A stretch of 64,000 nucleotides of DNA. Source: Desulfosarcina widdelii (GTDB lineage Bacteria; Desulfobacterota; Desulfobacteria; Desulfobacterales; Desulfosarcinaceae). A model generated the notes under the pieces. That model did no database searches, was not told where the DNA came from, and saw only the letters and a list, made by a program, of their open reading frames with translations. This document shows positions 45,355 to 54,473 of this stretch, in pieces. The position numbers and the translations under genes were made by a program. The stretch spans positions 5,704,001 through 5,768,000 of the forward strand of contig NZ_AP021875.1 in assembly GCF_009688965.1 (NCBI RefSeq). Reading direction: 5' to 3'. The first letter of the stretch is position 1. Every line of letters starts with the position of its first letter.

Positions 45355-45656
45355 ATCGTGTTGAATTTAAAACCGTCTCAGTTGGATTTGCCATCCGCTC
45401 CTGTAAATCCGCGTTAAGTCCTGAAAACCTCTATCATGTCCCGATGATCCAGGCCGTCGAACGGGCCTTTGAATGCCTGCCTAGGATGCTTGATAGGGTA
45501 AAGGTCCGTGAATCATGCCAGTACCGAACCAAGTTTTCGTGTTGTATTTTCTACCGCAGCAAGGACCAACAATCCCATGGAAAAAGGTGACACGCAACAG
45601 TTGTTTTTCGAAATGGGTGCATAATGGACTGCTAAAATCAGAATATGTTTTCCGAG
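45355..45656. other. Intergenic region with no gene seen
   Basis: Only short unconvincing frames on either strand; no repeat or RNA recognised. Confidence 0.4.
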
Positions 45657-45947
45657 TTAAACAATCAGGCTTACAATACTGTTGTACGTTCCAAAACAGT
45701 TCGGACATGTTTGTTCATTGGCGGGATCTACCATCCAATAGCCGTCGACCATGAACTTGTATTCGTATTTCCCTGTCGGAAGTGCGAGTTGTTTTCGCCA
45801 CTTTCCGTTCCCAACGTTTTTCATTGGATGTGCCCCGACATTCCAGTCATTAAAATTGCCTACCAAGTGAACTTCTTTTGCCTCGATATCTTCTAATGTA
45901 AACGTAATCTTCCGCCTTTTATTCTTCTGTTTGTTCGTTTTATCCAT
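45657..45947 (-). CDS. Glycogen-binding (AMPK/CBM48-like) domain protein
   Basis: 96 residues from the ATG at 45947 (GGAGGAG upstream). Most of it is a single CBM48/AMPK-beta-type domain: KEVHLVGNFNDWNVGAHPMKNVGNGKWRK, then LPTGKYEYKFMVDGYWMVDP. The GNFNDW tryptophans and KYEYKF are conserved carbohydrate-binding positions. A basic lead (KTNKQKNKRRK) precedes it. Such small free-standing domains are found in many bacteria and their partners are mostly unknown. Confidence 0.85.
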   Translation of the reverse strand: MDKTNKQKNKRRKITFTLEDIEAKEVHLVGNFNDWNVGAHPMKNVGNGKWRKQLALPTGKYEYKFMVDGYWMVDPANEQTCPNCFGTYNSIVSLIV

Positions 45948-46010
45948 GATTCTCCTCCTCGTTATAGAAAATCTGGGTTCAATGCACAAATGGCAATCCC
46001 TAAAAGTCAA

Positions 46011-46603
46011 ATTCCGGATTCTGACAATTTATGGGTCTTTGGTAACCATAGGAGTAAAAATAGATATCCTAAATTTTTACAGCAAGCGACATGCCAAACT
46101 GGCAAACCCTCAAATGAATCGATAACTGGCTAAAATCGTATATTTATATCATCAATCCGTGGCAATATTAATCAGAGATTACATTCTTCGGGTGTCAGTA
46201 TTTTTTACAGAATGGTTAAATTGATGTCATTTACGGCAAGAGAACCCATGAAAAAGAAAGAGTTTGTCCATATGGTGAAGTAGGATGATGCGTCAGACTA
46301 TCTAAATGTCTCATTATGGATCAGGGGCATTCAGGTTCACGAGCATCATCAATATGGATGATGACCGCTAATACACCTGCACCACCTTCTTCGGTGTTAC
46401 AGTGAGACGGATGGCGATCTCTTTTCCCGCCGCAGGGCAAGAAGACGCTACGATTACAGTCTGCTTGAGCAACACCGGCAGAAACAAGCTATTCCAGACA
46501 CACCAGGTCCATAAGGTATGATCGTTTATCACGAACTGATGGGTTTGCCTGGTCAGGCGTTTTTTTTGCACAGGTCCTGTGGAATGATGAATTGGGGCCG
46601 CTT
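46011..46603. other. Intergenic region with no gene seen
   Basis: A minus-strand frame of 67 codons (46368-46571) has no ribosome binding site or family pattern. No RNA or repeat recognised. Confidence 0.4.
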
Positions 46604-47635
46604 TTAGTTTAAGACCTTCTTTCTGTCAATTCCAAGGAAATCGCATAGTACGCCTATGATGCCTTGAGTGTTCGAGGATAGTTTTGACGGAATGGGAACA
46701 ACAGGGGCGAAGGCGGCTGTCTCGAATTCTATGGCCGCAGAGAACAGAGATCCATGTACTGACCCTTTTGAGAAGAACTCAGCAAGGGCCTCGGCGGGTA
46801 TCTGCTCCGCTTGCCTGTTCAACTCGTCAACCACTGCTTTTCCAGTACTGGGGGCGATCCCGGCCACCTCTGTCAAACCAGCAGCAAGTCGAGTTAGCCG
46901 TGTAGCATATGCTTTTCCAGAATCGCCATATCTGAAACCTTCACATAGCAACTGGAATCGATGCCTATTATCCAAAGCAGAATAATCCTTGAGCACGAAA
47001 TCCATGGCAATCGCAAACATTGAAATAATTGCATAGGCAAGTCGTAAGAGTGTTGGCTCAGAATTGTTACGCGATGAGAGTTGCTCCAAAAAAAACTGTA
47101 TATCATTTATGTACGCATTGCATCCGTCAAACCGAAGGTCTGTAAGTACTCGAGATTTTGCCTCTTCGTACCGACCTTTCCAATCACCACCAATTTTGCC
47201 GAGGGAGGCATGGTCAGCTTTTGTGAGAAATTCCTCTTCTGAAATTCTTTCAATTTGGATTTTAGCACTGCCTTGTAGACGAGCCAAGAATGAACCATCC
47301 AAAACGCCAACCTTATGAGTCAAACCGAATTCTCGGACATCCGCGCGAGAATCTGTCGTCGCAACGATACAATTATCCATACCAAGTGTATCCTTTAGAC
47401 CTCTAACCCAGAAAATCCTTTCTAGGGCTTGTGGTGTTTTCTTGTTCTTTACATCAACATTTGTCCTTTGTCTTGCGAGTGCCGATGTTTTCGCGTAGAG
47501 CCAGAGGTCAACGTCGGTTACGTCAAACGAGTGATAGCGGAACTTCACTCCTCGTAAAACGAAATATCCAAGATTCAGAAAGTAACGACGTAGGCTTTCC
47601 TCCATCGCCGCTCCTTTGTTGGTTTTTCTTGTCAT
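46604..47635 (-). CDS. PD-(D/E)XK nuclease-like protein, partner of the next gene
   Basis: 343 residues. The N-terminus carries an endonuclease-like motif set: E12-E13 in the first helix, VTDVDLW (D41, D43), and VDVKNKK (D61-x-K63), followed by LERIFWVRGLKD. This is the pattern of the PD-(D/E)XK restriction-endonuclease fold. The remainder is helical with no known domain. Its ATG at 47635 overlaps the upstream gene's stop (ATGA); a second ATG at 47605 with AAAGGAG five bases before it is an alternative start that keeps the motif. A defence role is inferred from the fold and location. Confidence 0.65.
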   Translation of the reverse strand: MTRKTNKGAAMEESLRRYFLNLGYFVLRGVKFRYHSFDVTDVDLWLYAKTSALARQRTNVDVKNKKTPQALERIFWVRGLKDTLGMDNCIVATTDSRADVREFGLTHKVGVLDGSFLARLQGSAKIQIERISEEEFLTKADHASLGKIGGDWKGRYEEAKSRVLTDLRFDGCNAYINDIQFFLEQLSSRNNSEPTLLRLAYAIISMFAIAMDFVLKDYSALDNRHRFQLLCEGFRYGDSGKAYATRLTRLAAGLTEVAGIAPSTGKAVVDELNRQAEQIPAEALAEFFSKGSVHGSLFSAAIEFETAAFAPVVPIPSKLSSNTQGIIGVLCDFLGIDRKKVLN

Positions 47636-48885
47636 CTCTTTAATCCCCCTGTTCTAAGTTCAGTCAGCAGATTACCGACTCCCCTTTTTAATGGATCGGT
47701 TATATTCTTCCTAATGATTACACGGTTCGATTCTGGTCCTGTATAATGATTTACTGCAGCGCTCGGTAATTGAGTGATAGCCTCAGACGTTGCGTCACCT
47801 TCTTGAATGACCGCAAGCGCAAGCCGCCCAACGTCACGTTTCAGTAGCCGCATGATAAACATTGAGCCAGAACTTGGTTTAACCTCAACAACACCACGCG
47901 ATTCCAAGGCTTGATAGTCATGGCCTATGGCAGTAGCAGGCCCAACCCATGACCCAGCGATAAGTTTGTTCATAAGGGCGGAAATCATTTGAATCCGACC
48001 ACGTCCAAAAGCACTTATTGTCATACCGTAGGTAAGCGAACTGACAAGGGCTTTAGATAGATCAAATGCGTCATCGGCGATGGTTGATGTAAATTTGGAG
48101 AACGCAGCAGGGCGAGTAACGAAGAAATGACTTCCAGATTCATTACCGATTTTGTTCACGTCGTACAATCCGATGGATTGAAGTTTGTTAAAAAGTTGTC
48201 TGGTTACGACCGTGTGAGCCTGCTTCAATGTAATACAACCTTGTTTGGCAAGAATGTCATTTAGCTCACGGAATCGCTGAGTTTCGGTAGTCCCCATTGT
48301 TTGTATGACGGTGTTGATCTTGTGAATTTCATCGGCTCTGAACAAATTGCCGTTGAAAACTAAGCGCTCGCCTCGACTATCATTCTCGGCATCAAAAAAG
48401 CCTATGCATTCTCCCTTCATAACCAAGTCTTTTGCGTCTGATGTTTTAAGCCCGAAGGTATCACTAGTAAACTGAACTAAGTCATTTTCAGAAACCGGAC
48501 TTTCCGAGACATTTTCAGAGATATCAATAACCGCATTTTCCACAGAATCGGGCGAGCCTTCTTGAAAAATAGTAGATGTGTGATCGAGCACAGAGTGAGT
48601 ACTTAGTCCAAGGACTTCTACTGTGTCCAACCCTTGTTGTATAAGTTTTTGCCTTTCTAATTCTGCAAGGACGGCCGGTAGCTCCGAACGCGGGCTGAGA
48701 CCGTTAGCTTTGGCAAGAGCATCGACCCTTGTTCGCGACATTGTGGCCTGAAAGGATGCTGCAATGCCAGAAAGCATTAGCCCACATTTGCCAGCAAAAG
48801 CCAATTGATCAAAGTCTTGAGAAGTCACTACCTGAAGCTTCCGCGTATGATGAATGATCCAAGCGCCTTGAGTTTTTTTATCCAT
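47632..48885 (-). CDS. Hypothetical protein in two-gene nuclease operon
   Basis: 417 residues. No recognised family. The N-terminal half has winged-helix-like segments (AFAGKCGLMLSGIAASFQATMS; LPAVLAELERQKLIQQGLDTVEVLG), and the C-terminal half repeats the pattern (RIQMISALMNKLIAG, ALESRGVVEVKP), so it may bind DNA or regulate its partner. Its stop overlaps the start of the nuclease-like gene in ATGA, a translational-coupling signal. It is the first gene of the pair on the minus strand. Confidence 0.6.
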   Translation of the reverse strand: MDKKTQGAWIIHHTRKLQVVTSQDFDQLAFAGKCGLMLSGIAASFQATMSRTRVDALAKANGLSPRSELPAVLAELERQKLIQQGLDTVEVLGLSTHSVLDHTSTIFQEGSPDSVENAVIDISENVSESPVSENDLVQFTSDTFGLKTSDAKDLVMKGECIGFFDAENDSRGERLVFNGNLFRADEIHKINTVIQTMGTTETQRFRELNDILAKQGCITLKQAHTVVTRQLFNKLQSIGLYDVNKIGNESGSHFFVTRPAAFSKFTSTIADDAFDLSKALVSSLTYGMTISAFGRGRIQMISALMNKLIAGSWVGPATAIGHDYQALESRGVVEVKPSSGSMFIMRLLKRDVGRLALAVIQEGDATSEAITQLPSAAVNHYTGPESNRVIIRKNITDPLKRGVGNLLTELRTGGLKR

Positions 48886-48938
48886 ATCCGTATCCCATTG
48901 GTATCATCAAAACAGCAAAAATGTTTTCATTAATTTAG

Positions 48939-49751
48939 AGAGCATCTCAAAAATAACGTAGCAGGATGACAATGCATCCTAGTTACAACATGCCGAGAAA
49001 ACAATCAGCATGATATTCCCAACGAGTAACCAGTCTTCTGAAATTATGCAGCCAGGAGAACAAGCGTTCCACTTCCCATCTGACCGATAAGGTTTCAATA
49101 CCAGTCCGTCCTGGGTTTTAGGCTTCTTGCGGTTCGTCTTGTGCGGACCGATAAGCTCGGTTCCATACTGCTGCCGAAGACGTTGGTCCAAGGGATCGCT
49201 GTCATAGGCTTTATCGCCAATCAAGCGCTCAGGCGGCGGGCTGACAAACCGACTTTCGATGGTGGCTTCCACCAGCTTCACTTCGTGGGGTGAAGCGCTT
49301 TGTATGTCAATGGCGACAGGAAGGCCAAAAGCGTCTGCGATTGCCATGATCTTCGTCCCTTTGCCACGCTTTGTAGGGCCGACACAATGACCCCTTTTTT
49401 TGCGGGGGTGAAGCTGCCATCGATAAAGGTTTCTCGAATATCGATGCCCCCGCGCTGGTAAAGATCCTCGCCCAGTTCGGTCAGGATCTGTTTGAACACC
49501 CCCTGCCGAACCCAGGTCTGGAACCATCGGTGACAGGTTTGATGTGGGGGATACCGTTGCGGCAGGTCTTTCCAGGGTGCCCCTGTTCGCAGCACCCAAA
49601 GGATGCCGTTGAGAACCTCTCTTGGATTTTTCCGAGGACGACCTCTTCCGTCATGTTTGCGTTGAGGGGATGGAATTAAAGGCTCTAACCGGGTCCATTG
49701 TTTGTCTGTGAGGTCCATCCCCAGTATATGCTATATTTTTGAGCATATGTC
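48939..49751 (-). mobile_element. IS5-family (IS427-like) element, copy 2, degenerate
   Basis: Inverted repeats share the CTCAAAAATA core, and TAG lies directly outside both ends (48936-48938 and 49752-49754), the same target duplication as copy 1 at 22119-23038. It lies between the two candidate systems. Confidence 0.8.
48979..49718 (-). pseudogene. IS5/IS427 transposase copy, with late frameshift and stop
   Basis: First frame from ATG 49718 (DKQWTRLEPLIPSPQ, then FIDGSFTPAKKG) and second frame (GTKIMAIADAFG, IGDKAYDSDPLD) overlap at seven A followed by four G (complement at 49391-49401), the -1 frameshift site. Near 49070-49090 a further shift moves the end out of frame; the proper continuation WEVERLFSWLHNFRRLVTRW is found in another frame but then meets a TAA where a glutamine is expected. 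This copy is probably dead. Confidence 0.8.
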
Positions 49752-49835
49752 TAGATTTATTTTTGAGGTAGCCTCTATATATCGCTCTCCAACTATGCTT
49801 GATAAGGTTGGAAACCGTTAAATAATCAATAAATT

Positions 49836-51044
49836 TTATGCCAGAGCGCTCCACCGTCGCCTTAGGGTCGGGCCTCTCATGGAGTCAAGAAGAGCTAATG
49901 CAGCCCGATTGACGTCAATTGAATCCGAAAAGTCTCTTTGTTGTCCGCGAATCCCCGCTACTACTAAGGTCCCAATAAGGTCTTCGGCTTCGTTAAGCAA
50001 AATATCATTTGCAGTACATGTTTCGTCATAACTTTCATGTTGGAGCGCCCGTGTCTGGCCTCGCAGGGCATGTAGGTAGTGCCGGAAGGCAAGCTGTTCA
50101 GAGAAGCCGACAGTGGTAGGTTGCGGTCCTTCAAAGAGGTGTTGCACATAGCCTCCATCAAGTTCGGGGGCGGGCGTCATACTCGCGAGGAGATTCTGTC
50201 TCTGTGCAACATCTAGAAACGGAATCTTGTATTCTGAAAGCGCTTGCGGGCAGTAATACCACGTTGCACGCTGTCGAATCTCCTCGTCGTAGGAACTGCG
50301 AAATTTGTCCGGTGGGAACGAGCGAACGTTCATCCAAGTTCCTGAACAAATGGCGTTCGCTTGAACAACGCTGGCTGATAGCATCTGATGATTACAGTAA
50401 CCGAGAATCACCTTGGCTCGCAAAAGGCGAAGGCCTGCGACAAGATCGAGAACATTCGCGAGCCAATTGGGATCCCGAACTAGATAATCGCCTTTCGGAT
50501 GTTCACAGACAATGTAGTATCCATCTGCCCCCCAGCCGGGAGCAGCCTCTAGTAATGATGCGATGTGATCCTGATTTCGGGTCGTGTCAGCGTCGAGCGC
50601 GATTGTGGTTAATACAGGTCGACCACTTGCGATTTCCCGCCCAACTTCAAGAACGGCGCGCTCGGTTTCAATCCAAGCGTCATCTACCGCCGTAGCCAGA
50701 AGTCCAGGAAGGATAATTTCGTTGGTACCGATAGCGTTGTTCAAGTCTATTAGAGTCCGGAGCAAGTCTTGGAGAGCATCCCCCTGGAAGAAAGCACCTG
50801 TCTCATAGTCAGAGGGCCAGTAGCAATGAGAGCAGAGTCTTTCGTGATCCGCGTGCGGAAGATAGAATTGGGGGTCCAGAAGAACCCGGCCACCATCAAC
50901 GCCAGTTATTTCTGATGACAGAGTATTTAGTTGCTTGTCACTCATATCCCGCGGGCTCAGGACGACAGTGCCGCCACCCCAGGCAGAGATCAGGTGCCGG
51001 CAGTGCTGCATCATGCCGTAACCAAACTGTAGATAGAGTTCCAT
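49836..51044 (-). CDS. Conserved-looking protein of unknown function, third gene of the kinase operon
   Basis: 403 residues from the ATG at 51044, chosen because AAGGAGGCG precedes it; the frame is open further upstream without a better site. It begins MELYLQFGYGMMQHCRHLIS and continues WGGGTVVLSPRDMS, then RVLLDPQFYLPHADHERLCSH. Repeated strand-helix units with EIILPGLLATAVDD, VLTTIALDADTT, GYYIVCEHPKGDYL and KVILGYCNHQMLS suggest a TIM-barrel-like fold. I do not recognise the family; a distant similarity to transglycosylase-like enzymes can only be suggested. It is in the same operon as a kinase and a nuclease-like protein. Confidence 0.65.
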   Translation of the reverse strand: MELYLQFGYGMMQHCRHLISAWGGGTVVLSPRDMSDKQLNTLSSEITGVDGGRVLLDPQFYLPHADHERLCSHCYWPSDYETGAFFQGDALQDLLRTLIDLNNAIGTNEIILPGLLATAVDDAWIETERAVLEVGREIASGRPVLTTIALDADTTRNQDHIASLLEAAPGWGADGYYIVCEHPKGDYLVRDPNWLANVLDLVAGLRLLRAKVILGYCNHQMLSASVVQANAICSGTWMNVRSFPPDKFRSSYDEEIRQRATWYYCPQALSEYKIPFLDVAQRQNLLASMTPAPELDGGYVQHLFEGPQPTTVGFSEQLAFRHYLHALRGQTRALQHESYDETCTANDILLNEAEDLIGTLVVAGIRGQQRDFSDSIDVNRAALALLDSMRGPTLRRRWSALA

Positions 51045-51123
51045 TACGCGCCTCCTTGAATATAGGTGTATCTGCCGTCGCCAGTGATGAGTAAACATGC
51101 CCACATGAAGATATAGATCCATT

Positions 51124-51987
51124 TCATTGAATTCCCTCTTTGTCGCAAATCTCCTTGATCCATTCATAGGCTTCCCTTGCACTTCGTGGACGATGAATGC
51201 GGTGTCGCTGTGTAAGGGTTGAAATCAAATCTGAAAATTCGCCAGTCGAAGGAAATGATAATTGCAGACGAGGAAGGTTCCCCTTCTCGACTCTTCGGAG
51301 GATTTCGAGTACATCGCGTGCGCCCGCACGAAAGGGGTTGGTACCGGTGGCGCATTCAAAGATGGTGACACCAAGCGCAAATAGATCTGCTCGTCCATCA
51401 ATCTCCTGCTTGATGTTCCGGCACTGCTCCAGTGGTGCGTAGCCCCAAGTCACGTTCCCAAAAGCATTAGCGGTGGCCGTTAGTGACTCAAGACCAAGGT
51501 GCCTGGCTATACCGAAGTCAATAAGCCAGAAATCCCCAACCCGGTCGAGAATTAGGTTTTCCGGCTTCACGTCTCGGTGAACGATATGGACATCCTCAGC
51601 AGCGGCGAGAGCCTCAGAAACGTGCAGTGCAAGACGAAGAAGGAGCGGAATGTCGAACGGTCCGTTTGATAGTCGTTCACGTACGGTGGGTCCCTGGATG
51701 CGTTGTTCTCTGAACCAGAAGCATGTTCCGATATGAGTGTTGACGGTTCCACAGCCCAGGATTTTGGGGACGCGGGCAGACTGGACCTGCGTGACCGCGA
51801 TGATCTCGCGCTCGGTGCGCTTTATGTCTGCGTTCGGGTGCATGAGCTTCAAAACCACGTCGCCATCGTGTGGATGCAAGGCGGAGAAAACTTGTTTCTG
51901 GCCACCTTGCGAAAGAGGCCGGATGCTCTGGAGATCCGAAAACTGCCTTGCAAGCCAGGTGATCGTTACTTTTGATTTCCCGATCAT
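51124..51987 (-). CDS. Hanks-type Ser/Thr protein kinase
   Basis: 287 residues, a single kinase domain with every catalytic element: glycine loop LSQGGQKQVF (residues 25-34), K47 in VVLKLMH, E61 in the C helix, HRDVKPEN (137-144), DFG (157-159), WGYAPLEQ and the DLFALGVTIFECATGTNPF segment. No transmembrane or sensor domain follows, so it is a free cytoplasmic kinase. It lies in a tight minus-strand operon, 12 bp after the nuclease-like gene and 79 bp before the unknown third gene. Kinases in such clusters are known in some phage-defence systems, but this grouping is not one I can name. Confidence 0.9.
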   Translation of the reverse strand: MIGKSKVTITWLARQFSDLQSIRPLSQGGQKQVFSALHPHDGDVVLKLMHPNADIKRTEREIIAVTQVQSARVPKILGCGTVNTHIGTCFWFREQRIQGPTVRERLSNGPFDIPLLLRLALHVSEALAAAEDVHIVHRDVKPENLILDRVGDFWLIDFGIARHLGLESLTATANAFGNVTWGYAPLEQCRNIKQEIDGRADLFALGVTIFECATGTNPFRAGARDVLEILRRVEKGNLPRLQLSFPSTGEFSDLISTLTQRHRIHRPRSAREAYEWIKEICDKEGIQ

Positions 51988-51999
51988 TTCCCCGACCCC

Positions 52000-52725
52000 T
52001 CATGCCTGGGCAGATCTCCAAGCCCAGTCGTTGAGCATCCATGAAGCATAGGACCGCGGCAGTCGCGTGGATACACTATTCACTTCCCTGACTTTTCCCC
52101 TATCGAATGAGCACACTCCTATTCCGTGTCGCTTTGCATCGACAAGCTGTCGCTGGGATGGCAGACGGGGAACAAGCACATAGGACTTGGAAGCGAACCA
52201 CGTATTCAACAGCGCCTGATTGAGAACCGAAGCCCATTTCCCTACCTTCGCTTCAACAGCGATGATTTTGGTTGCAGCAAACGACCGGCGTAGCGCAAAA
52301 GGGGCCCAAGCAGAACCAACTGGCCAAATCATTCCTGCGTTATGGAGGCGACCTATGCTTCCAGCCGCACGCTTTCCAAAATAGGCAACAAGTTTATCCT
52401 CTCGTGCCCTCTTGGAATGGTGTAAAAAGTGCATGAGGCGGAGGTCACATGACATGAGGGATCCGCGTTCGGATCGCCAGTCGTGTGTAATTTCCTCTCG
52501 CCAAACAACGATAACGAGATCTGGGAATCCTGACTCTAATTGAGGCTCTCGGAATACTGTCGCTCGACAGCCATTAGGGATGCTAAGGGGCATTGCTTGA
52601 AGGAACGACTCGACTAAATCTAGCTCGGGACCAGGACGCGTCTTCCGGAAGCGAGCTCCAAGATTATCGATAGCTGAATCGCTTTCAACGAACTGCATGC
52701 GGGAATCGCAAGCGATCGATTTCAC
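52000..52725 (-). CDS. PD-(D/E)XK nuclease-like protein, first gene of the kinase operon
   Basis: 241 residues from a GTG (52725) with AGGAGATAGG upstream. Motifs of the PD-(D/E)XK fold: E34 in the first helix, GFPDLVIV (P68-D69) and VEAKVGKW (E158-x-K160) followed by NQALLN. Between them sits a helical insertion (DLRLMHFLHHSKRAREDKLV, FGKRAAGSIGRLHNAGM) with winged-helix character, so it may bind DNA. Function is inferred from motifs only. It leads the operon, followed 12 bp later by the protein kinase. Confidence 0.65.
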   Translation of the reverse strand: MKSIACDSRMQFVESDSAIDNLGARFRKTRPGPELDLVESFLQAMPLSIPNGCRATVFREPQLESGFPDLVIVVWREEITHDWRSERGSLMSCDLRLMHFLHHSKRAREDKLVAYFGKRAAGSIGRLHNAGMIWPVGSAWAPFALRRSFAATKIIAVEAKVGKWASVLNQALLNTWFASKSYVLVPRLPSQRQLVDAKRHGIGVCSFDRGKVREVNSVSTRLPRSYASWMLNDWAWRSAQA

Positions 52726-52954
52726 AACCTATCTCCTATAAACGTGATAAGTCCATTGGGTTCAATAGTCATTCGGTTTCCCAATACATCAAGCTAAACA
52801 CACCTTTGAGCATTCCTGGCCGTTGATTTTCAGGTAAATTTTCCCCGAAATTTGATTTCCTAAGTGTATTCGGGCAAACTTGCCTTATAATTATTTGAAT
52901 TTCGTTGCAATTCCAGCCAACACAATTTTTCATAAAAAATCAAGGTAATTCGCC

Positions 52955-53507
52955 GCAGGACCACGGATTGTTCCAGGCAATCCACCGCCATCCTTGCGGG
53001 GAGGAGATCGCCGGCCATTTGTCCCGGCACTTCACCTGGTTCGGACCGCCGCTGTTCATCAAGCGGGACAACGGGGGCAATCTCAACCACTGGGCGGTGA
53101 ACGACCTGCTGGAAGAGAACATGGTCATCCCCATCAACAGCCCTTTTAATACCCCCAGCTACAACGGGGCCATCGAGCACAGCCAGGGGGAGTTGAAAGG
53201 GTGGTTGCGCAAATGGGAAGATACCGCTACATCCAAAAGGGAACTGGCCCTGCAGGTTGATAATGCCGCCCATGCATTGAATCACAGACCCCGGCGTAGC
53301 CTGTCCGGGAGAAACGCCTGCCGGTCTTATTTTTGTGCTGACCGGTTGCGATACACCAGACGCCAGCGAAAGGAGGTTTATAACTGGATCCGGGACTTGG
53401 CCGTTGACATATCGGCAAGGTCCGGCAAGAATGAAATCTGTCCCACCGCCTGGCGCGTATCGGCCAGGAAATGGATGGAGAAGCACCGGTTGATAATCAT
53501 CCAATAA
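52955..53507 (+). pseudogene. C-terminal fragment of an integrase-core (rve) transposase
   Basis: Sequence RDNGGNLNHWAVNDLLEENM with VIPINSPFNTPSYNGAIEHS (second Asp and Glu of the DDE set), then GELKGWLRKW, is the C-terminal half of an integrase-core transposase. The first part with the leading Asp is missing and the start is undefined, so it is an inactive remnant. Confidence 0.7.
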
Positions 53508-54399
53508 CCGGAAGAAGTGTTACCCAATTTTTTCCTGAAAAATTGTCATAATTAGCGATGCAGCACACATAACGATGGGTCTATATCCCTGCGATAAGCT
53601 TATGTTCTCATTCTCGTTGACAGGTTTTAAATAATCGCGAAGCATTTCCATAGTGAAAAAAATCCTTATTCTTGCTCCGGCTATAGTGGATTTCAGGGTA
53701 ATTTAGTGAATTATGGTTAGATCGTGAGGCTCATAATCTTCATCCCATAGGAAAAATCATGGTAACCCGGTGAGAACGTGGATTTCTTTAATGTCGGCAA
53801 AGGGAAGGGCGTTGATAGTCGGGCTGTGTTGGCTATCTTGAGGGATCTGGTGACAAGATCTGAATATCTCTGGCCACCGCTTAGAGGTAGCTTCCGGTAG
53901 CAATTTAATCGCCAGAAAGTGGGGTTTGAAGAGATTTATGTGCCAGGGCACATGGAATCCAACTTGGGATCTGAAATCCATACTAATAGGGGCAAAAATG
54001 TGCAAATTTCAGGGTCTTTAGATGCCGTTTTCTGCATTTTTTTGGGGAACCCTAAACCACTGGTTGTTTATATAGCCCACCAATCTTCATGATTCAAATA
54101 TCGTAATGGGAATAAAGCAGCTTTCATCCATGGGCATTAATGGTACAATTGCGGAATTCGAAATAGCAGACTTTCCCAGATCCATTGCATACTTGATTTT
54201 GGCGATGGCGGACATACCGTCATCCGGATGGTTTTAATTGAACCGAACAGCAATATTTTATTCAGGTACGCAAGATGCTCGTGGTTTGTGGCAATGCGAA
54301 CCAATTGACCGAAAGGCCTATCCGTGTAACGGCTTTTTCAGCACCGACTATGTCTAGTTTAAAATATTGTTGAATATCAGTGGGCAAGGAGGTACTTGT
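53508..54399. other. Long gene-poor region with a possible decayed minus-strand gene
   Basis: Minus-strand frames look protein-like but are broken. One piece reads NHPDDGMSAIAKIKYAMDLG then SNSAIVPLMPMDESCFIP (complement of about 54100-54240). A later frame (54005-53757) reads FHVPWHINLFKPHFLAIKLL and HSPTINALPFADIKEIHVLTG. They could be two parts of one decayed gene. No family recognised. Confidence 0.3.
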
Positions 54400-54459
54400 A
54401 TGGCAAAAAACGCTTCGACCTCTCAATCAATTAGAAATAAAATGCCGTCTAATCTCTAA
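54400..54459 (+). CDS. Very short frame with a strong ribosome binding site
   Basis: AAGGAGGT lies 7 bases before ATG at 54400, opening 19 codons (MAKNASTSQSIRNKMPSNL) that stop 14 bp before the next gene. It may be a leader peptide or the truncated start of a lost gene. Confidence 0.3.
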   Translation: MAKNASTSQSIRNKMPSNL

Positions 54460-54473
54460 ACGCATGTTTTGAA

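Noticed and set aside
45481..45708. Minus-strand frame of 75 codons after the glycogen-binding protein
   Set aside because: No ribosome binding site or family pattern, and it overlaps the end of the CBM48-like gene in another frame.
51045..51182. Upstream extension of the third kinase-operon gene (46 extra codons)
   Set aside because: It overlaps the kinase gene end and has no ribosome binding site, whereas AAGGAGGCG lies directly before the ATG at 51044.
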